Source: Cyanobacteria bacterium SZAS-4
Lineage (GTDB): Bacteria > Cyanobacteriota > Vampirovibrionia > Obscuribacterales > Obscuribacteraceae
Reading direction: 5' to 3'
Assembly: GCA_018266255.1 (NCBI GenBank)
Contig: JAFEAT010000020.1
Span: 62,001 to 126,000 of the forward strand
Length of the DNA: 64,000 bases
The position numbers were made by a program, and so were the translations under genes. Shown here piece after piece: positions 28,191-37,708 of this stretch. How positions within the stretch are numbered: the stretch's first letter is position 1; every line of letters begins with the position of its first letter. The notes below the pieces were generated by a model that did not search any database, had not been told where the DNA came from, and saw only the letters and a list, made by a program, of their open reading frames with translations.

Positions 28191-28285
28191 GAGGATAGAT
28201 TCCGTTACCTTCAAAATTTACCCGTAATGTCGGCGCCTAACACCACCAGTATCGCAAAAATGGTACAAACTATGTGGAGGTTCGA

Positions 28286-28849
28286 TTGAGCAATTTCAGG
28301 ATAAAAGTTTTGTTCTTGGCAGTTGCCATTATATGCGGTGCGCAAGTTGCGTTAGCCGATGGCGATTGGCAACAGTTGAATGAAGAGGCACAGAGCGCTT
28401 ACAACAATGGCGATCTGGACGATGCTGAATCAAAGTGGAATGAAGCGCTCAAACAGGCTGAGGCGAGCAAGGCGGTTGAACCCGGCATGGTGACTTGTCT
28501 TTGCAAACTCGCGCTGGTCAACGACAAACGCAAAAATTCATTCGAAGCCGAACGTTTATACGAACTAGCCATGCGAACAATGGAAGGATTAGCGGGACCA
28601 AACAGCACCCGCTTTGCTGATTGGATGCCCGATTTAGCCTGGATGTACGAAAAGCACGGGCGCCCCGACAAATCCGAAGTTCTTTTCAAACGAGCGCTGA
28701 AGATCAAAGAATCAGCCTACGGTTCAGACGACGAACGCGTTGCACAAGCGTTGGACGACTATGCTCGGTTCCTTAGAAAGGAAAACAGAGGTACTGAAGC
28801 CTCAACTATTGAGCAACGAGCAAAAACTATCCGCGCGAAATCTAATTAG
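28286..28849 (+). CDS. Small exported TPR protein
   Basis: I chose TTG at 28286 because GGAGG at 28276-28280 lies 5 bases before it; GTG at 28274 overlaps the Shine-Dalgarno site and is less likely. This gives 187 residues. The signal peptide is about 1-24 (IKVLFLAVAIICGAQVALAD). At least three TPR-type units follow, including NNGDLDDAESKWNEALKQAE and GRPDKSEVLFKRALKIKESA. It is related in style to the exported TPR protein at 13431-14549. It converges on the next gene with an 8-base gap. Confidence 0.78.
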   Translation: MSNFRIKVLFLAVAIICGAQVALADGDWQQLNEEAQSAYNNGDLDDAESKWNEALKQAEASKAVEPGMVTCLCKLALVNDKRKNSFEAERLYELAMRTMEGLAGPNSTRFADWMPDLAWMYEKHGRPDKSEVLFKRALKIKESAYGSDDERVAQALDDYARFLRKENRGTEASTIEQRAKTIRAKSN

Positions 28850-28857
28850 TGACCTGG

Positions 28858-31800
28858 CTAATCAGGAGGCGAATGCGGTGCATTGTCATCCGGGTACGAA
28901 ATATCAGTTTCTAACAACTGAAAAACAATCGCGACAAATAGCTCGAGGTCGTTGCAAAATACTTTTTTCTCTCGAAGGTGGTCTAACGCCGCATTCAATT
29001 TATCGAATCTGAACGCTTCTCTGTCAGGGAAAGCGTTGGTATATCGATCAGCTGCCGCACGAATGAAGTTCTGTTCTGGAGCATCTTTGTTTTCCGCTCT
29101 CGTTAGATTTTTTGCTCTATTCAAAAGTAATTGAGCTTTATCGAACATATTCTGATGTAAACAACTAAGTAAGACTAAGTCGAATGTCTTGAGCATCTTT
29201 TGGTCGAACTTAAGTGTTTGTACTCTTGAAACTAATGCCAACATCAGCTCAATGGAGTCTGAGTATCTGTCATGCACAACGAAATTATCGATCGTATCAA
29301 AGAGGACACTTGCTTTAAGATTATCGAAGACATTCGTTGATTTTGTAATCATCTCGAACGCCAGATCAAACGCGAGAACGAATTCTCTCCTTTTAATTAG
29401 GTGATAGAGAAAATCTGTTTGAGCATTAAACACACGGTCTATTTTGTTTGGGGCTTCGCTAATTTCCTCAAACGACGCAATTGTCGATGAAATGTTTTCA
29501 TTTCCAGGTGCCGAACTAGAATCTTCAATGGCGAGTTTTTCGAGTGAAATTATTTGCAAATAGATATCGTCAACTTCTTTAAACTTCCCGGATTTTTGTA
29601 GGTATTTCGTTTTCATTAGTAACAGGGGAATAATGAAAGTGCGCTCGACTTTTGAGGTCCCGCCATCGATGGATTTCGCCAGCGTAACCTCATGTAGCAG
29701 CTGTGCTAAAACGGAGTGCCCATATTTGCTCTCTAGTTTTTCAATTGTTTTGACCAACAGATCACTATCAAAATACTCAACTGCATCGAGCAATGTTTTT
29801 GGTGTGCTGAGACCTTCGCTTATAAACGTTCCTAAGAAATCGCACAACGTATAACATAGCTCTTGGCGCGAGTCTGGTGCGGTTGCATTTACTTGAATAA
29901 TTTCACTGATGATCGAACCTACTTCCGATGATTGCAAGAATGCAAATGAGTGCGGATCGCGCTTCGTCAGCGTCAAAAAAACATTTTCAAATTTGAAAAA
30001 CGCTTTTATGCATTGCTGCTTCAACATATTGTTGGGAGCCGTATTGATAACGTTTGCTCCTAAAGATCTAAGCGCTTCGCACGGAATTTTGCACCTGTCA
30101 ATTTCTCCCTCTTCCAGATACAGCATCGTCAATGCAGCTACCAATGGCAGTTCTGTCAGCGAATCTTCATTACCGTCAAGTTCTCTTTCGTCGATTATTT
30201 TCTCCAAAAGAGGAATGAAGAACTTGATCTTGAACTCACGATTGTACAGGTTCTCGAGAAATTCGAGGTAGCAAGCGTTGGCGCAACTCCTGTCAATAGA
30301 GTCTTCTGTGAATCTCACCAGGGATTCGATGTAGTCTTGAACAACCTTTCTAACCGGCAGCCGGTTTAGTTCTTTCCAAAAGGTTTTCAGGACGTCTGCT
30401 AAAGTTGATTTCTCTGTCCTGGTGATCAGTTCCAATACAGTGTTCAACAGCTGATCGAATTGAGGTAGTGAACCGATTCTGCTGTATAGAACCATCACGT
30501 AACTTATCGTCGAACTACTCTTGATGCTTAACTTTGAGTCCTCATTTGCCAGTTGACTAAATAAATGCTCAAGCAGAGTGGCGTATGTACTCAGTCGCTG
30601 ACACCAAATCGCATTGTAGCTAGAAAATTTGAGAGTGCTTCTTATGTCAGAGAGCCATTTTAGAGCCTTTTCGTATTGCTTAGTTGTCAGCATACTGGCT
30701 GCTATAACTGACAGATCTTCAACATCTCTTTGATCGATTCTTTGCGCCTGAATTCTGGTGAGAACAGCTAATTGTGAACAAGCACATGCTTCTTCTAATT
30801 CGTTGTTATGAATCAGTTGATCAGCCAAATAATTCAGAGTGTGCGCTATGACAAGATCCATTGATTGATCGACATACTCCTGGTTAGCCGTACTTTCGGG
30901 TGCTGTAAATCCAAATGCGTTTGCGCCCAAGCCTTTCGACCAACTTAGAAAGTGTTCTTCAAAAGTCTCAGTTGCAACGTTTTTCCGGGCGGTCAGATAC
31001 TTCTGGAGTTTTAGCTCTTTCAAAGTTGTATCTAAAACAAATGAATTCACTCCGTCAGGATCTGACAATGCTTTTTCAAAGATTTCGGCGATGCTCGTAT
31101 TGTTCTTAAGACTCAGTTTCGTTCTGGGCAGTCTCAAACAATAATTGCGTATGTAAGCGCAGACGGCGACCGACTCAAATTGCAAATTCGCGCTAAGAAG
31201 GTTGTGGGCTAGTTTCGTGAGGATTAGAAACACATGTATGTCGGGTCCAAGCCGATCGACTTGGGCAAAGATCCCAGATAAATCATCTTGGCGTAAGTCG
31301 TGGTTTTTAAATTCAGTATTAGCTTTTAGAGAAGCAGTAAATTCTTCAAACAGTTTTGATCTGTAGTGGTCGATGAATTTTGCGAGGCTCGCAATTTGTT
31401 TCTTTTGAACAGTTGCCTCAATCAAATCTTCGTTGGTGGACCTTTTTATCTGCGCCAGAGCTTCGACCTGGGAAACTTTGTCTTCACTTAATTGCCCGGC
31501 AAGAGCAACGGACATCCGCAAAAATCGAGAACGAATCCGCTCCTCCGTGATGAGACTGCTTGTGCCATCAAGGTTCTGCTCCTGGAGAATATTGCAAACT
31601 ATCCTTATAACGCTGAGCTTGTCTGCATTGGAAAATCTCTTGTGATAGTCCCAAACACAGTCCAACGTGGCTTCGGCGTGAGCTCCCTGTCCATCGAGGC
31701 ATTGAGTTCTTGCCATTGCGAGGTAGAAACCCGTAGCCAGACTGACGTTTTCCGCCATTAACTCAGTCGTTCCCTTTCGCCATTGGTGCATTGAATTCAA

Positions 31801-31878
31801 GTAACGTGCTTGAACAAATGTCCGCTCAAGGATGCCTCTAGGAACAAAGGTGTCGGTTTCATCCGAAGCAGAAAGCAT
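28858..31878 (-). CDS. Large all-helical hypothetical protein, AT-richer than neighbours
   Basis: 1006 residues from ATG at 31878 (GTG at 31884 is the alternative). The sequence is almost entirely amphipathic helices of 30-40 residues with TPR-like or solenoid character (for example ACSQLAVLTRIQAQRIDQRD and ALKWLSDIRSTLKFSS), but no unit matches a strict TPR consensus. There is no signal peptide, membrane segment or catalytic motif. Base use looks different from the neighbourhood: two 60-base rows I counted (29341 and 31321) have 23 and 20 G+C, while rows in adjacent genes are usually near 30. That may reflect transfer or relaxed selection. The function is unknown. Confidence 0.75.
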   Translation of the reverse strand: MLSASDETDTFVPRGILERTFVQARYLNSMHQWRKGTTELMAENVSLATGFYLAMARTQCLDGQGAHAEATLDCVWDYHKRFSNADKLSVIRIVCNILQEQNLDGTSSLITEERIRSRFLRMSVALAGQLSEDKVSQVEALAQIKRSTNEDLIEATVQKKQIASLAKFIDHYRSKLFEEFTASLKANTEFKNHDLRQDDLSGIFAQVDRLGPDIHVFLILTKLAHNLLSANLQFESVAVCAYIRNYCLRLPRTKLSLKNNTSIAEIFEKALSDPDGVNSFVLDTTLKELKLQKYLTARKNVATETFEEHFLSWSKGLGANAFGFTAPESTANQEYVDQSMDLVIAHTLNYLADQLIHNNELEEACACSQLAVLTRIQAQRIDQRDVEDLSVIAASMLTTKQYEKALKWLSDIRSTLKFSSYNAIWCQRLSTYATLLEHLFSQLANEDSKLSIKSSSTISYVMVLYSRIGSLPQFDQLLNTVLELITRTEKSTLADVLKTFWKELNRLPVRKVVQDYIESLVRFTEDSIDRSCANACYLEFLENLYNREFKIKFFIPLLEKIIDERELDGNEDSLTELPLVAALTMLYLEEGEIDRCKIPCEALRSLGANVINTAPNNMLKQQCIKAFFKFENVFLTLTKRDPHSFAFLQSSEVGSIISEIIQVNATAPDSRQELCYTLCDFLGTFISEGLSTPKTLLDAVEYFDSDLLVKTIEKLESKYGHSVLAQLLHEVTLAKSIDGGTSKVERTFIIPLLLMKTKYLQKSGKFKEVDDIYLQIISLEKLAIEDSSSAPGNENISSTIASFEEISEAPNKIDRVFNAQTDFLYHLIKRREFVLAFDLAFEMITKSTNVFDNLKASVLFDTIDNFVVHDRYSDSIELMLALVSRVQTLKFDQKMLKTFDLVLLSCLHQNMFDKAQLLLNRAKNLTRAENKDAPEQNFIRAAADRYTNAFPDREAFRFDKLNAALDHLREKKVFCNDLELFVAIVFQLLETDISYPDDNAPHSPPD

Positions 31879-32093
31879 TGCCACCCAATAAATGTTGAGT
31901 AACTACCCTGATTTCATCGCCGTGGCGCCATTCTTCATCCTACTATCGATGCATCATATTGGCAATGCGGTGAACCTCACCTCAAGCGTGAAAAAGTGTC
32001 ATTTATGCTACTGAGTATGGTGGCACTTTCGAGAGAGCCTGATAGTTTGAACTAGTGAATTCATCGCACCACCTGCGGTGAGCATGACAACCG

Positions 32094-33365
32094 ATGTCAG
32101 TATATATGCCTATGGTGCAACTCCTGAGTAGAATTGCTATGCTTACCAAATTCCTCTCAGACCCCACGGCGACTAGGTTGATGAACAAACGCACTGCCAA
32201 GATTCTTATCGGCGATCTGTTGGTCAAGTCCGGTTTGATTGACCTTGGAGATTTAGCTGACGCTATTCCGATTTCGACTAAGACCGGGCTACCAGTTGGT
32301 CGCGTTCTAGTCGGTTCAGGCTTTTTGACCGACGAAAAATTGCAGTCTGCGTTGCGCGCACAGTCATTGATCCGCGACAACTTCTTGACCGTTGACATGG
32401 CAATCAAAGCTTTACAAGCCGTTGCCTCCAAAGACGTTTCTCTTGACGATGCTTTGGCTGATCTCGGTTGGCGTTCTGAATACTTTGAGCTAACTAACCG
32501 GCTCGGTCAGTTGCTTCGTGACTCTGAATTGGTCAATGCGGAAACCATCGATGAAGCGTTGCAGACATGCTTCACGACTGGCTTGCCCTTGGGTCGAATT
32601 TTGGTGCTAAAAGGTGTGATTTCGGACTCGGTTGCAAATGCCGCTGTTTCTTCTCAGATTTTGGTGCGCGACAAGAAAATCGATCGTGAGCAGGCGCTGG
32701 CGGCGCTGAAGTCCGCAGCTGAGCGACATACGACTATTGAAGAATCGCTCGATTTTCACGGCTTCTTGCAACAGAAATCAGCGAAGACTGTGCGTTTAGG
32801 TGAGTTGTTGATGATGGCGGAAATGGTTTCCGACATTGATTTGCTCTCTTCAGTCGAAAAGGGCTTGGTTGATGACATTCCGATAGGACAGGTTCTCGTC
32901 GACGCTCGATTGATTACGCAATCTACGCTCGACCAGGCGCTGCAGATGCAGGGTATGGTCAATTCGTTCGAAATTACGCCGAAGCAAGGCGCAGAAGTCG
33001 TGAAGATGCTGCGTTTGCACGACATTCCGGTGGCGAAAGCGCTTGCCGAAGTGAAGAAGAAAGATGAGGTCGAAGCCCCGCCTCCGACGCTGGAGTTTCC
33101 AGAATTGATTCGTCTGGTTGGCATTGTGCCAAGCAAAGAGATGACGATTGCGCGAGCGCTCAGTCACAGCACTGGCACGCCGTTGACGCAGGTTTTACTG
33201 TCGAAGAATTTGATCGATCAGCCGACACTGAGCGCCGTTCTGAGGACGCAAGAGCTATTAGCGGCGGACACAATGAGTGCCGAACAGGCAATCTTTGCGC
33301 TTCACAGCTGGCTTTGGACGCGCGGCGATTTCAACGAGATGCTGAAAAACCTCGGCTGGACGTAG
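32094..33365 (+). CDS. Tandem MshEN/GspE-N-like repeat protein
   Basis: 423 residues from ATG at 32094; ATG at 32181 (MNKRTAKIL) is a good alternative because the first repeat begins there. The protein is built from repeats of the type found at the N-terminus of type II secretion and MshE ATPases: LIGDLLVKSGLID with LPVGRVLVGSGFL, RLGQLLRDSELVN with LPLGRILVLKGVI, RLGELLMMAEMVS with IPIGQVLVDARLI, and a diverged last pair. MshEN repeats can bind cyclic di-GMP. No ATPase domain is attached, so it may be a free-standing receptor or adaptor. The neighbour on the other strand is a GGDEF-family protein 9 bases away. Confidence 0.78.
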   Translation: MSVYMPMVQLLSRIAMLTKFLSDPTATRLMNKRTAKILIGDLLVKSGLIDLGDLADAIPISTKTGLPVGRVLVGSGFLTDEKLQSALRAQSLIRDNFLTVDMAIKALQAVASKDVSLDDALADLGWRSEYFELTNRLGQLLRDSELVNAETIDEALQTCFTTGLPLGRILVLKGVISDSVANAAVSSQILVRDKKIDREQALAALKSAAERHTTIEESLDFHGFLQQKSAKTVRLGELLMMAEMVSDIDLLSSVEKGLVDDIPIGQVLVDARLITQSTLDQALQMQGMVNSFEITPKQGAEVVKMLRLHDIPVAKALAEVKKKDEVEAPPPTLEFPELIRLVGIVPSKEMTIARALSHSTGTPLTQVLLSKNLIDQPTLSAVLRTQELLAADTMSAEQAIFALHSWLWTRGDFNEMLKNLGWT

Positions 33366-33374
33366 ATTTCGGAT

Positions 33375-34085
33375 TTACTGTTCCAATTCAGACAATGAGT
33401 AGGTGTTGCCGCCTCGTCTCATCGCGTCTGTGAGCGCATTCAGAGCTGATCTGAACAGCTCGTCTTCTTTCTGTCCGCTTACTGGATAAGCCGCTAGACC
33501 CTGGCTCACAGTGACGGACCAGTTTTGTCCGATATCTGAAATTCTCTCCGAATAGATTTTGGTTCTGATGCGCTCTGCCAATACCGAGGCTCCTGCCAAA
33601 TCGGTCTGAGGGCAGATGACGACTAGGGTGTTGCCATCGTAGCGTCCAGGAATGTCGACGTCTCTGATGGTGTTCATGAGGAAGTTCGCGGTGCCTTTGA
33701 GAACGCCATTTGATGCCAAATGACCGAACTTTCCAGCGATTTCGTCGAATCCATCGACTCTCAGCATGAGAACAGTGGTGCCGTACTTGTAACGGCGTGA
33801 CCGTTTTAGCTCATCTTTGATAATTCTCACAATTGACTTGTGATTGTACAGTTCTGTTACCTGGTCAAGCAGGGTCAAGCGATCCATCTCAACCGGATCG
33901 GTGTTGACCAGAGTGTTGTGCAGGTTGTCGAGGTAATTGCTCTTCTCGAGTTCGCGCGTTCTGCGGGCGCTATCGGAAGTAGGAAGCGCGTTTAGATGCC
34001 CGTCAGTTCGAAGCTGGTTGAGCTTCTTGCGGAAAATCGACTCTCTACCCATCGACGGTAGCTCTTCTCTGGGACCGGGTGCCAT
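33375..34085 (-). CDS. GGDEF-family protein with degenerate active-site motif
   Basis: 236 residues. A short polar N-terminus (about 1-65) is followed by a GGDEF fold (about 70-230): LLDQVTELYNHKS at the domain start, RVDGFDEIAGKFGH for the metal/guanine region, and IPGRYDGNTLVVICPQ where GGDEF should be (YDGNT). Loss of the GGDEF signature predicts no diguanylate cyclase activity; such domains often become ligand-binding or regulatory. No membrane segment or other output domain is visible. It converges on the MshEN-like repeat gene. Confidence 0.85.
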   Translation of the reverse strand: MAPGPREELPSMGRESIFRKKLNQLRTDGHLNALPTSDSARRTRELEKSNYLDNLHNTLVNTDPVEMDRLTLLDQVTELYNHKSIVRIIKDELKRSRRYKYGTTVLMLRVDGFDEIAGKFGHLASNGVLKGTANFLMNTIRDVDIPGRYDGNTLVVICPQTDLAGASVLAERIRTKIYSERISDIGQNWSVTVSQGLAAYPVSGQKEDELFRSALNALTDAMRRGGNTYSLSELEQ

Positions 34086-34332
34086 GGAATGTGCCTCGCT
34101 GCTGCCATTGTGCTGGTCGAATTATACTCCAGCTTTTCGAGATTTCGTAGCCCCCGGCTATTTCTTCGTTTCCGCGCCGCATCATTGAGAAATCCGAATA
34201 ATTTCCTGCCGCTTAATTACGTGAAATTCAGGAGCTTGTATTATTGGTGACTCGATTGAACGGTTGCAGAAAGCTTTGCTCTGCGCATCATCAACTTTCG
34301 CTTTGGCGAAGTTAACTACTTGGAGAATAGAC

Positions 34333-34878
34333 ATGACTCGATTGAAACCAGTTGACCAGGCGGCCGCGTCGGGTCCTCAGAAGGAAGCGTTGGACAAGAT
34401 CCAGGCAAAAATGGGCAGAGTTCCTAATGTTTTTGCACTTATGGGAAACTCATCAGCAGCCGTCAACGCCTACTTGGCAATGAGTGAAGCTCTCGCTGGT
34501 GGTGCTCTTGACGCTCAAATGCGTGAGCGCATCGCAATCAGCGCGGCTGAAATTCACCACTGCGAATACTGTTTGTCAGCGCACACAGCCATCGCCAAGA
34601 GCGTTGGACTGAGCGACGACGAGCAGGTGAAAGCGCGCCAGTCACAATCGGCTGATGCTAAAGCAGATGTCGGTTTGACCTTTGTTCGCAACATCCTTTT
34701 GCGCAGAGCGGAAATCGGAGACTCTGATATAGCCGACCTTCACGCTGCTGGATACACAGACGGCGAGATCGCTGAATTGGTCGCAAACACTGCATTGAAC
34801 GTATTTACAAACTACTTCAATTTGATCGCGAAGACCGAAAACGATTTCCCGAAAGTGCCTTTGCTGTTCCCAGCCTAG
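34333..34878 (+). CDS. AhpD-like/carboxymuconolactone decarboxylase family protein
   Basis: 181 residues from ATG at 34333 with GGAG 7 bases upstream; the longer frame from 34264 is rejected. The helical CMD fold is recognisable, with HHCEYCLSAH at about residues 75-84. CxxC followed by His three residues on is the AhpD-type redox centre that reduces peroxides or partner proteins. It fits an oxidative stress role. A strong terminator follows the gene at 34903-34935. Confidence 0.88.
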   Translation: MTRLKPVDQAAASGPQKEALDKIQAKMGRVPNVFALMGNSSAAVNAYLAMSEALAGGALDAQMRERIAISAAEIHHCEYCLSAHTAIAKSVGLSDDEQVKARQSQSADAKADVGLTFVRNILLRRAEIGDSDIADLHAAGYTDGEIAELVANTALNVFTNYFNLIAKTENDFPKVPLLFPA

Positions 34879-34902
34879 TCACGTCGTGCATGAGATTCAA
34901 AG

Positions 34903-34935
34903 AATGCGGATCGACTATTGGTCCGCATTTTTTTT
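34903..34935 (+). terminator. Rho-independent terminator
   Basis: An 8-bp perfect stem (AATGCGGA / TCCGCATT) with an 11-base loop is followed by a run of eight T on the + strand, 24 bases after the stop of the AhpD-like gene. Confidence 0.85.
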
Positions 34936-34955
34936 ATTGGTCCGCACTTTGTTGC

Positions 34956-36542
34956 TTAGTGCCGATGTCTCTTATGTGAGCGCTTACCCACATGCCTTGG
35001 AGCGGCTGGCGCAGGCGTTGCCATCGTGATGTAGACCGGACCGTTCGCTTCTGAAGTTGGCAGTTCTGTGATTTCGGGTTTGCCAGGTTCTTTGATGGTG
35101 ATTGTTTTGATGCGTCCAACGATATTGACCAATTCGCCAATGGCGTAGCGCAAATCTTTGATGGAAGGCGTGTGATTGTTGACCATAATCGTCACAGCCA
35201 TGCTCTGTCCACCTGCCGTGGTGACGATTCCAGTGATAGACCTGGCTGTATCCATCGACCCGGTTTTGTATCGATAGTTGTCACCATTTTTCAGCAAGGA
35301 GAGATACGGCCCGTTCAATGTTGGGGTTGCCATATGTTTCAGCACCGTATTCAGTGCATGCGGTGACAGCCCATTTTTTCTCGTCAGACCGCAGCCATCC
35401 AAAATTACTGCCTCTTGTGGTGGCACGCCGATCGATCCGAGCCACGTCGTCATGCGATACAAACCGCGCTGTTCCAGGGTCGTGTCGTCTTCTTTGTTTT
35501 TCGATTTTTCGTTTTGTTCGGGCGTCAACATTCCCAGCGTTCTGAGAAGTTGTTGCGCATACAAATTGTCGCTTTCGTGCAATGTTACTGTAATGATTTT
35601 AGTAAGCGGATTAGACACATGCTCCGCCAATAATGTGGTGGCACCATCGCCGGTATTGCTTTTATCTCGAGACATCAAAGCTGATTTCTCTACTTTAATG
35701 CCTTTGTCTGCGAGAGAAGACTCGACTAAAGCGATGTTGTACTCGTCTGGATCGGCAATCAGCAAGGGGCTTTTTTGACTGGTGCCGTCTCCGCAATAGG
35801 TGCGGATAGTTTTGTTTCCCGGGTCGTATGTCAGCCATGCCGAGGCAACATCAGACTTCATCAGACTGCGAGTGAGTGCGTTGATTTCATAGGTCGAACT
35901 CATGTCGAACACTCTCATTCCCTTCATGGCGCTTACGCCTTGAGCGATGTTGTGATCGACGACGAAATTAGAACAGACTGGCATGTAGATTTGCCCGAAG
36001 TCTTCTACCAACCAGCCGGGCAAATACTGCTCAAATCCGCCCGGGGTCTTTGCCAGACGCACTCGACCATCGACTGTATGGAGTTTCTTAGTATCAATCT
36101 TTGCCACTAGTTGGCGAATATCATCTCGTGACAAGCTTGGATCTTGCGAAGGGCTGATGACGAGATCGCCGTGCAATTTACCTTCGGTTGTGGTGCCTGC
36201 TGACAAGAGCTGTGTCTTGTAAGTGTAAGCGCCACCAAGTGTTTCGAATGCGCACGCTGTTGTGAATACTTTTGCCGTCGAGGCCGGCACGAATCTTTTG
36301 TGCCCGTTGTATGAATAGAGCACCTTGCCCGAGGGCAATTCCATGACTTCCACTCCAACGTTGGAGTGTTGCAAGGTCTGCTGTTTCAGCCATCCGCCCA
36401 GCACGCCTTCCAATGTTAGCGGCTGCGCCGTGGCTGCGCGACTGGGCGCCATGCCAGCGACCATCATGATCAATAAAATTACGATTGAAATGCGCTTAGC
36501 GCTGGAGGTTTCCAATGTTTGCTGCACGTATAAAGCCTTCAT
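34956..36542 (-). CDS. dacB: D-alanyl-D-alanine carboxypeptidase, PBP4/DacB type (S13)
   Basis: 528 residues with an N-terminal signal or anchor (ISIVILLIMMVAGMAPSRA). The three penicillin-binding motifs are in order: PASTAK (SxxK, S88 and K91), HESDNLYAQ (SxN) and YKTGSM (KTG). The spacing, with a long insert between SxxK and SxN, is typical of family S13, which trims or cuts peptide crosslinks of peptidoglycan in the periplasm. The C-terminus is a short basic tail (HVGKRSHKRHRH), unusual for the family. It is transcribed toward the terminator after the AhpD-like gene. Confidence 0.92.
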   Translation of the reverse strand: MKALYVQQTLETSSAKRISIVILLIMMVAGMAPSRAATAQPLTLEGVLGGWLKQQTLQHSNVGVEVMELPSGKVLYSYNGHKRFVPASTAKVFTTACAFETLGGAYTYKTQLLSAGTTTEGKLHGDLVISPSQDPSLSRDDIRQLVAKIDTKKLHTVDGRVRLAKTPGGFEQYLPGWLVEDFGQIYMPVCSNFVVDHNIAQGVSAMKGMRVFDMSSTYEINALTRSLMKSDVASAWLTYDPGNKTIRTYCGDGTSQKSPLLIADPDEYNIALVESSLADKGIKVEKSALMSRDKSNTGDGATTLLAEHVSNPLTKIITVTLHESDNLYAQQLLRTLGMLTPEQNEKSKNKEDDTTLEQRGLYRMTTWLGSIGVPPQEAVILDGCGLTRKNGLSPHALNTVLKHMATPTLNGPYLSLLKNGDNYRYKTGSMDTARSITGIVTTAGGQSMAVTIMVNNHTPSIKDLRYAIGELVNIVGRIKTITIKEPGKPEITELPTSEANGPVYITMATPAPAAPRHVGKRSHKRHRH

Positions 36543-36618
36543 CTAAGTATGGCATGGACAATTCAATCTGTCCTTTTTCAACAACAGAATTCACCAAATT
36601 TGAATTGCTGAGATGGCA

Positions 36619-37053
36619 CTATGATTGGACTTTCGCCAGGTTCTGAGCTTGTTTGAATTTTTCTATCAAAGCCGTCGGAGTTCTGCGCGGTCGCATCGTG
36701 TCGATGTCAACGAAAACCCCGGTATGTGTCGCCCTGGTTGTTAGTTGTTCGCCGACGTAAATCTCACCGTAAAACTTAATGCTGGCGGCTCGTATCTCGC
36801 TGAGATACATGTGACCGACAGGCTCATCAAACAGTTTGATGGCGCGCTTGTATTCTATGCTCGATGCGGCAATCACTGGAGTGTAGCCTTGTTCGACAAA
36901 AGATTGAAATGAAAAATGCTCTTCGAATAGCTGCAGGCGCAGATCCTCAAGCCACCGGAAGTAGACGATGTTCGATACATGCCCAGCGGAATCGATGTCA
37001 TAAGTTCGTACCTTGATTGGCATCTGAATGCCAAGGTAGCCAGCATGTTCCAT
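36619..37053 (-). CDS. Acyl-CoA thioesterase of the 4HBT hot-dog family
   Basis: 144 residues. The start MPIKVRTYDIDSAGHVSN has the DxD..GHV.N pattern of 4-hydroxybenzoyl-CoA thioesterase-like proteins, followed by YFRWLEDLR in the central helix. These single-domain hot-dog enzymes hydrolyse acyl-CoA thioesters. The length is normal. ATG at 37053 is used; ATG at 37023 (MPIKV) is an alternative that starts nearer the domain. It is divergent from rpiB. Confidence 0.85.
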   Translation of the reverse strand: MEHAGYLGIQMPIKVRTYDIDSAGHVSNIVYFRWLEDLRLQLFEEHFSFQSFVEQGYTPVIAASSIEYKRAIKLFDEPVGHMYLSEIRAASIKFYGEIYVGEQLTTRATHTGVFVDIDTMRPRRTPTALIEKFKQAQNLAKVQS

Positions 37054-37169
37054 TTTTGATGATTCCTCGACGAGCTAGAAAGGAGCGCGTTCATAGTCTA
37101 CATGAGCCGAAGGGAGTGCGATATGATTGTCGCGTCTGTGTTACGTATGCATCGCTAGTGCTGGAGGAT

Positions 37170-37634
37170 ATGACTGTGAAGGTAGTGCTCGGTGCAGATC
37201 ATGGTGGCTACGAACTGAAAGATGTCGTTCGCGATTACCTTGAGCAGGAAAAGTACGAGGTCATCGATGTTGGCACTTACAGTGCTGATTCGGTTGACTA
37301 TCCCGATTACGCAATCAAGGTCGGGCAGACGATTCTCGACGGCAAAGCAGATTTAGGGATAATGATCTGCGGAAGCGGAGTCGGGGCGTGTGTTGCGATC
37401 AACAAAATGCCAGGAATTCGCGCCGGACTTTGCCACGATACTTTCTCGGCACATCAAGGTCGCGAGGATGACAACACTAATGTGCTATGCCTGGGAGCGA
37501 GAGTGATTGGACATCAACTTGCTCTGGAGATTGTCAGAACATTTTTGAATGCGAAATTTTCGGGTGCTGAAAGACATGTTCGCAGATTAGCAAAAGTGCA
37601 CGATCTCGAAGTTAAGTATGCAGGGCAGTCCTAG
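37170..37634 (+). CDS. rpiB: Ribose-5-phosphate isomerase B
   Basis: 154 residues in the RpiB/LacAB fold: VVLGADHGGYELK at the start, GIMICGSGVGACVAINK with the catalytic Cys, and a conserved REDDNTNVLCLGARV. The enzyme interconverts ribose-5-phosphate and ribulose-5-phosphate in the pentose phosphate pathway. GGAGG at 37163-37167 is only 2 bases from ATG 37170 but 8 bases from GTG 37176, so translation may really begin at the GTG (MKVVLGADHGG). The longer frame from 37017 is rejected. Confidence 0.93.
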   Translation: MTVKVVLGADHGGYELKDVVRDYLEQEKYEVIDVGTYSADSVDYPDYAIKVGQTILDGKADLGIMICGSGVGACVAINKMPGIRAGLCHDTFSAHQGREDDNTNVLCLGARVIGHQLALEIVRTFLNAKFSGAERHVRRLAKVHDLEVKYAGQS

Positions 37635-37708
37635 TCGCGAGCACCATATTCGGTTCTGTTTTTTTGAAGTCCTGACGAATACCGAAAAGACAAAGAGAAC
37701 TTTTTAGC

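Noticed and set aside
36556..36578. Hairpin GGACA/TGTCC followed by five T
   Set aside because: It has the right form for a terminator on the + strand, but no + strand gene ends upstream.
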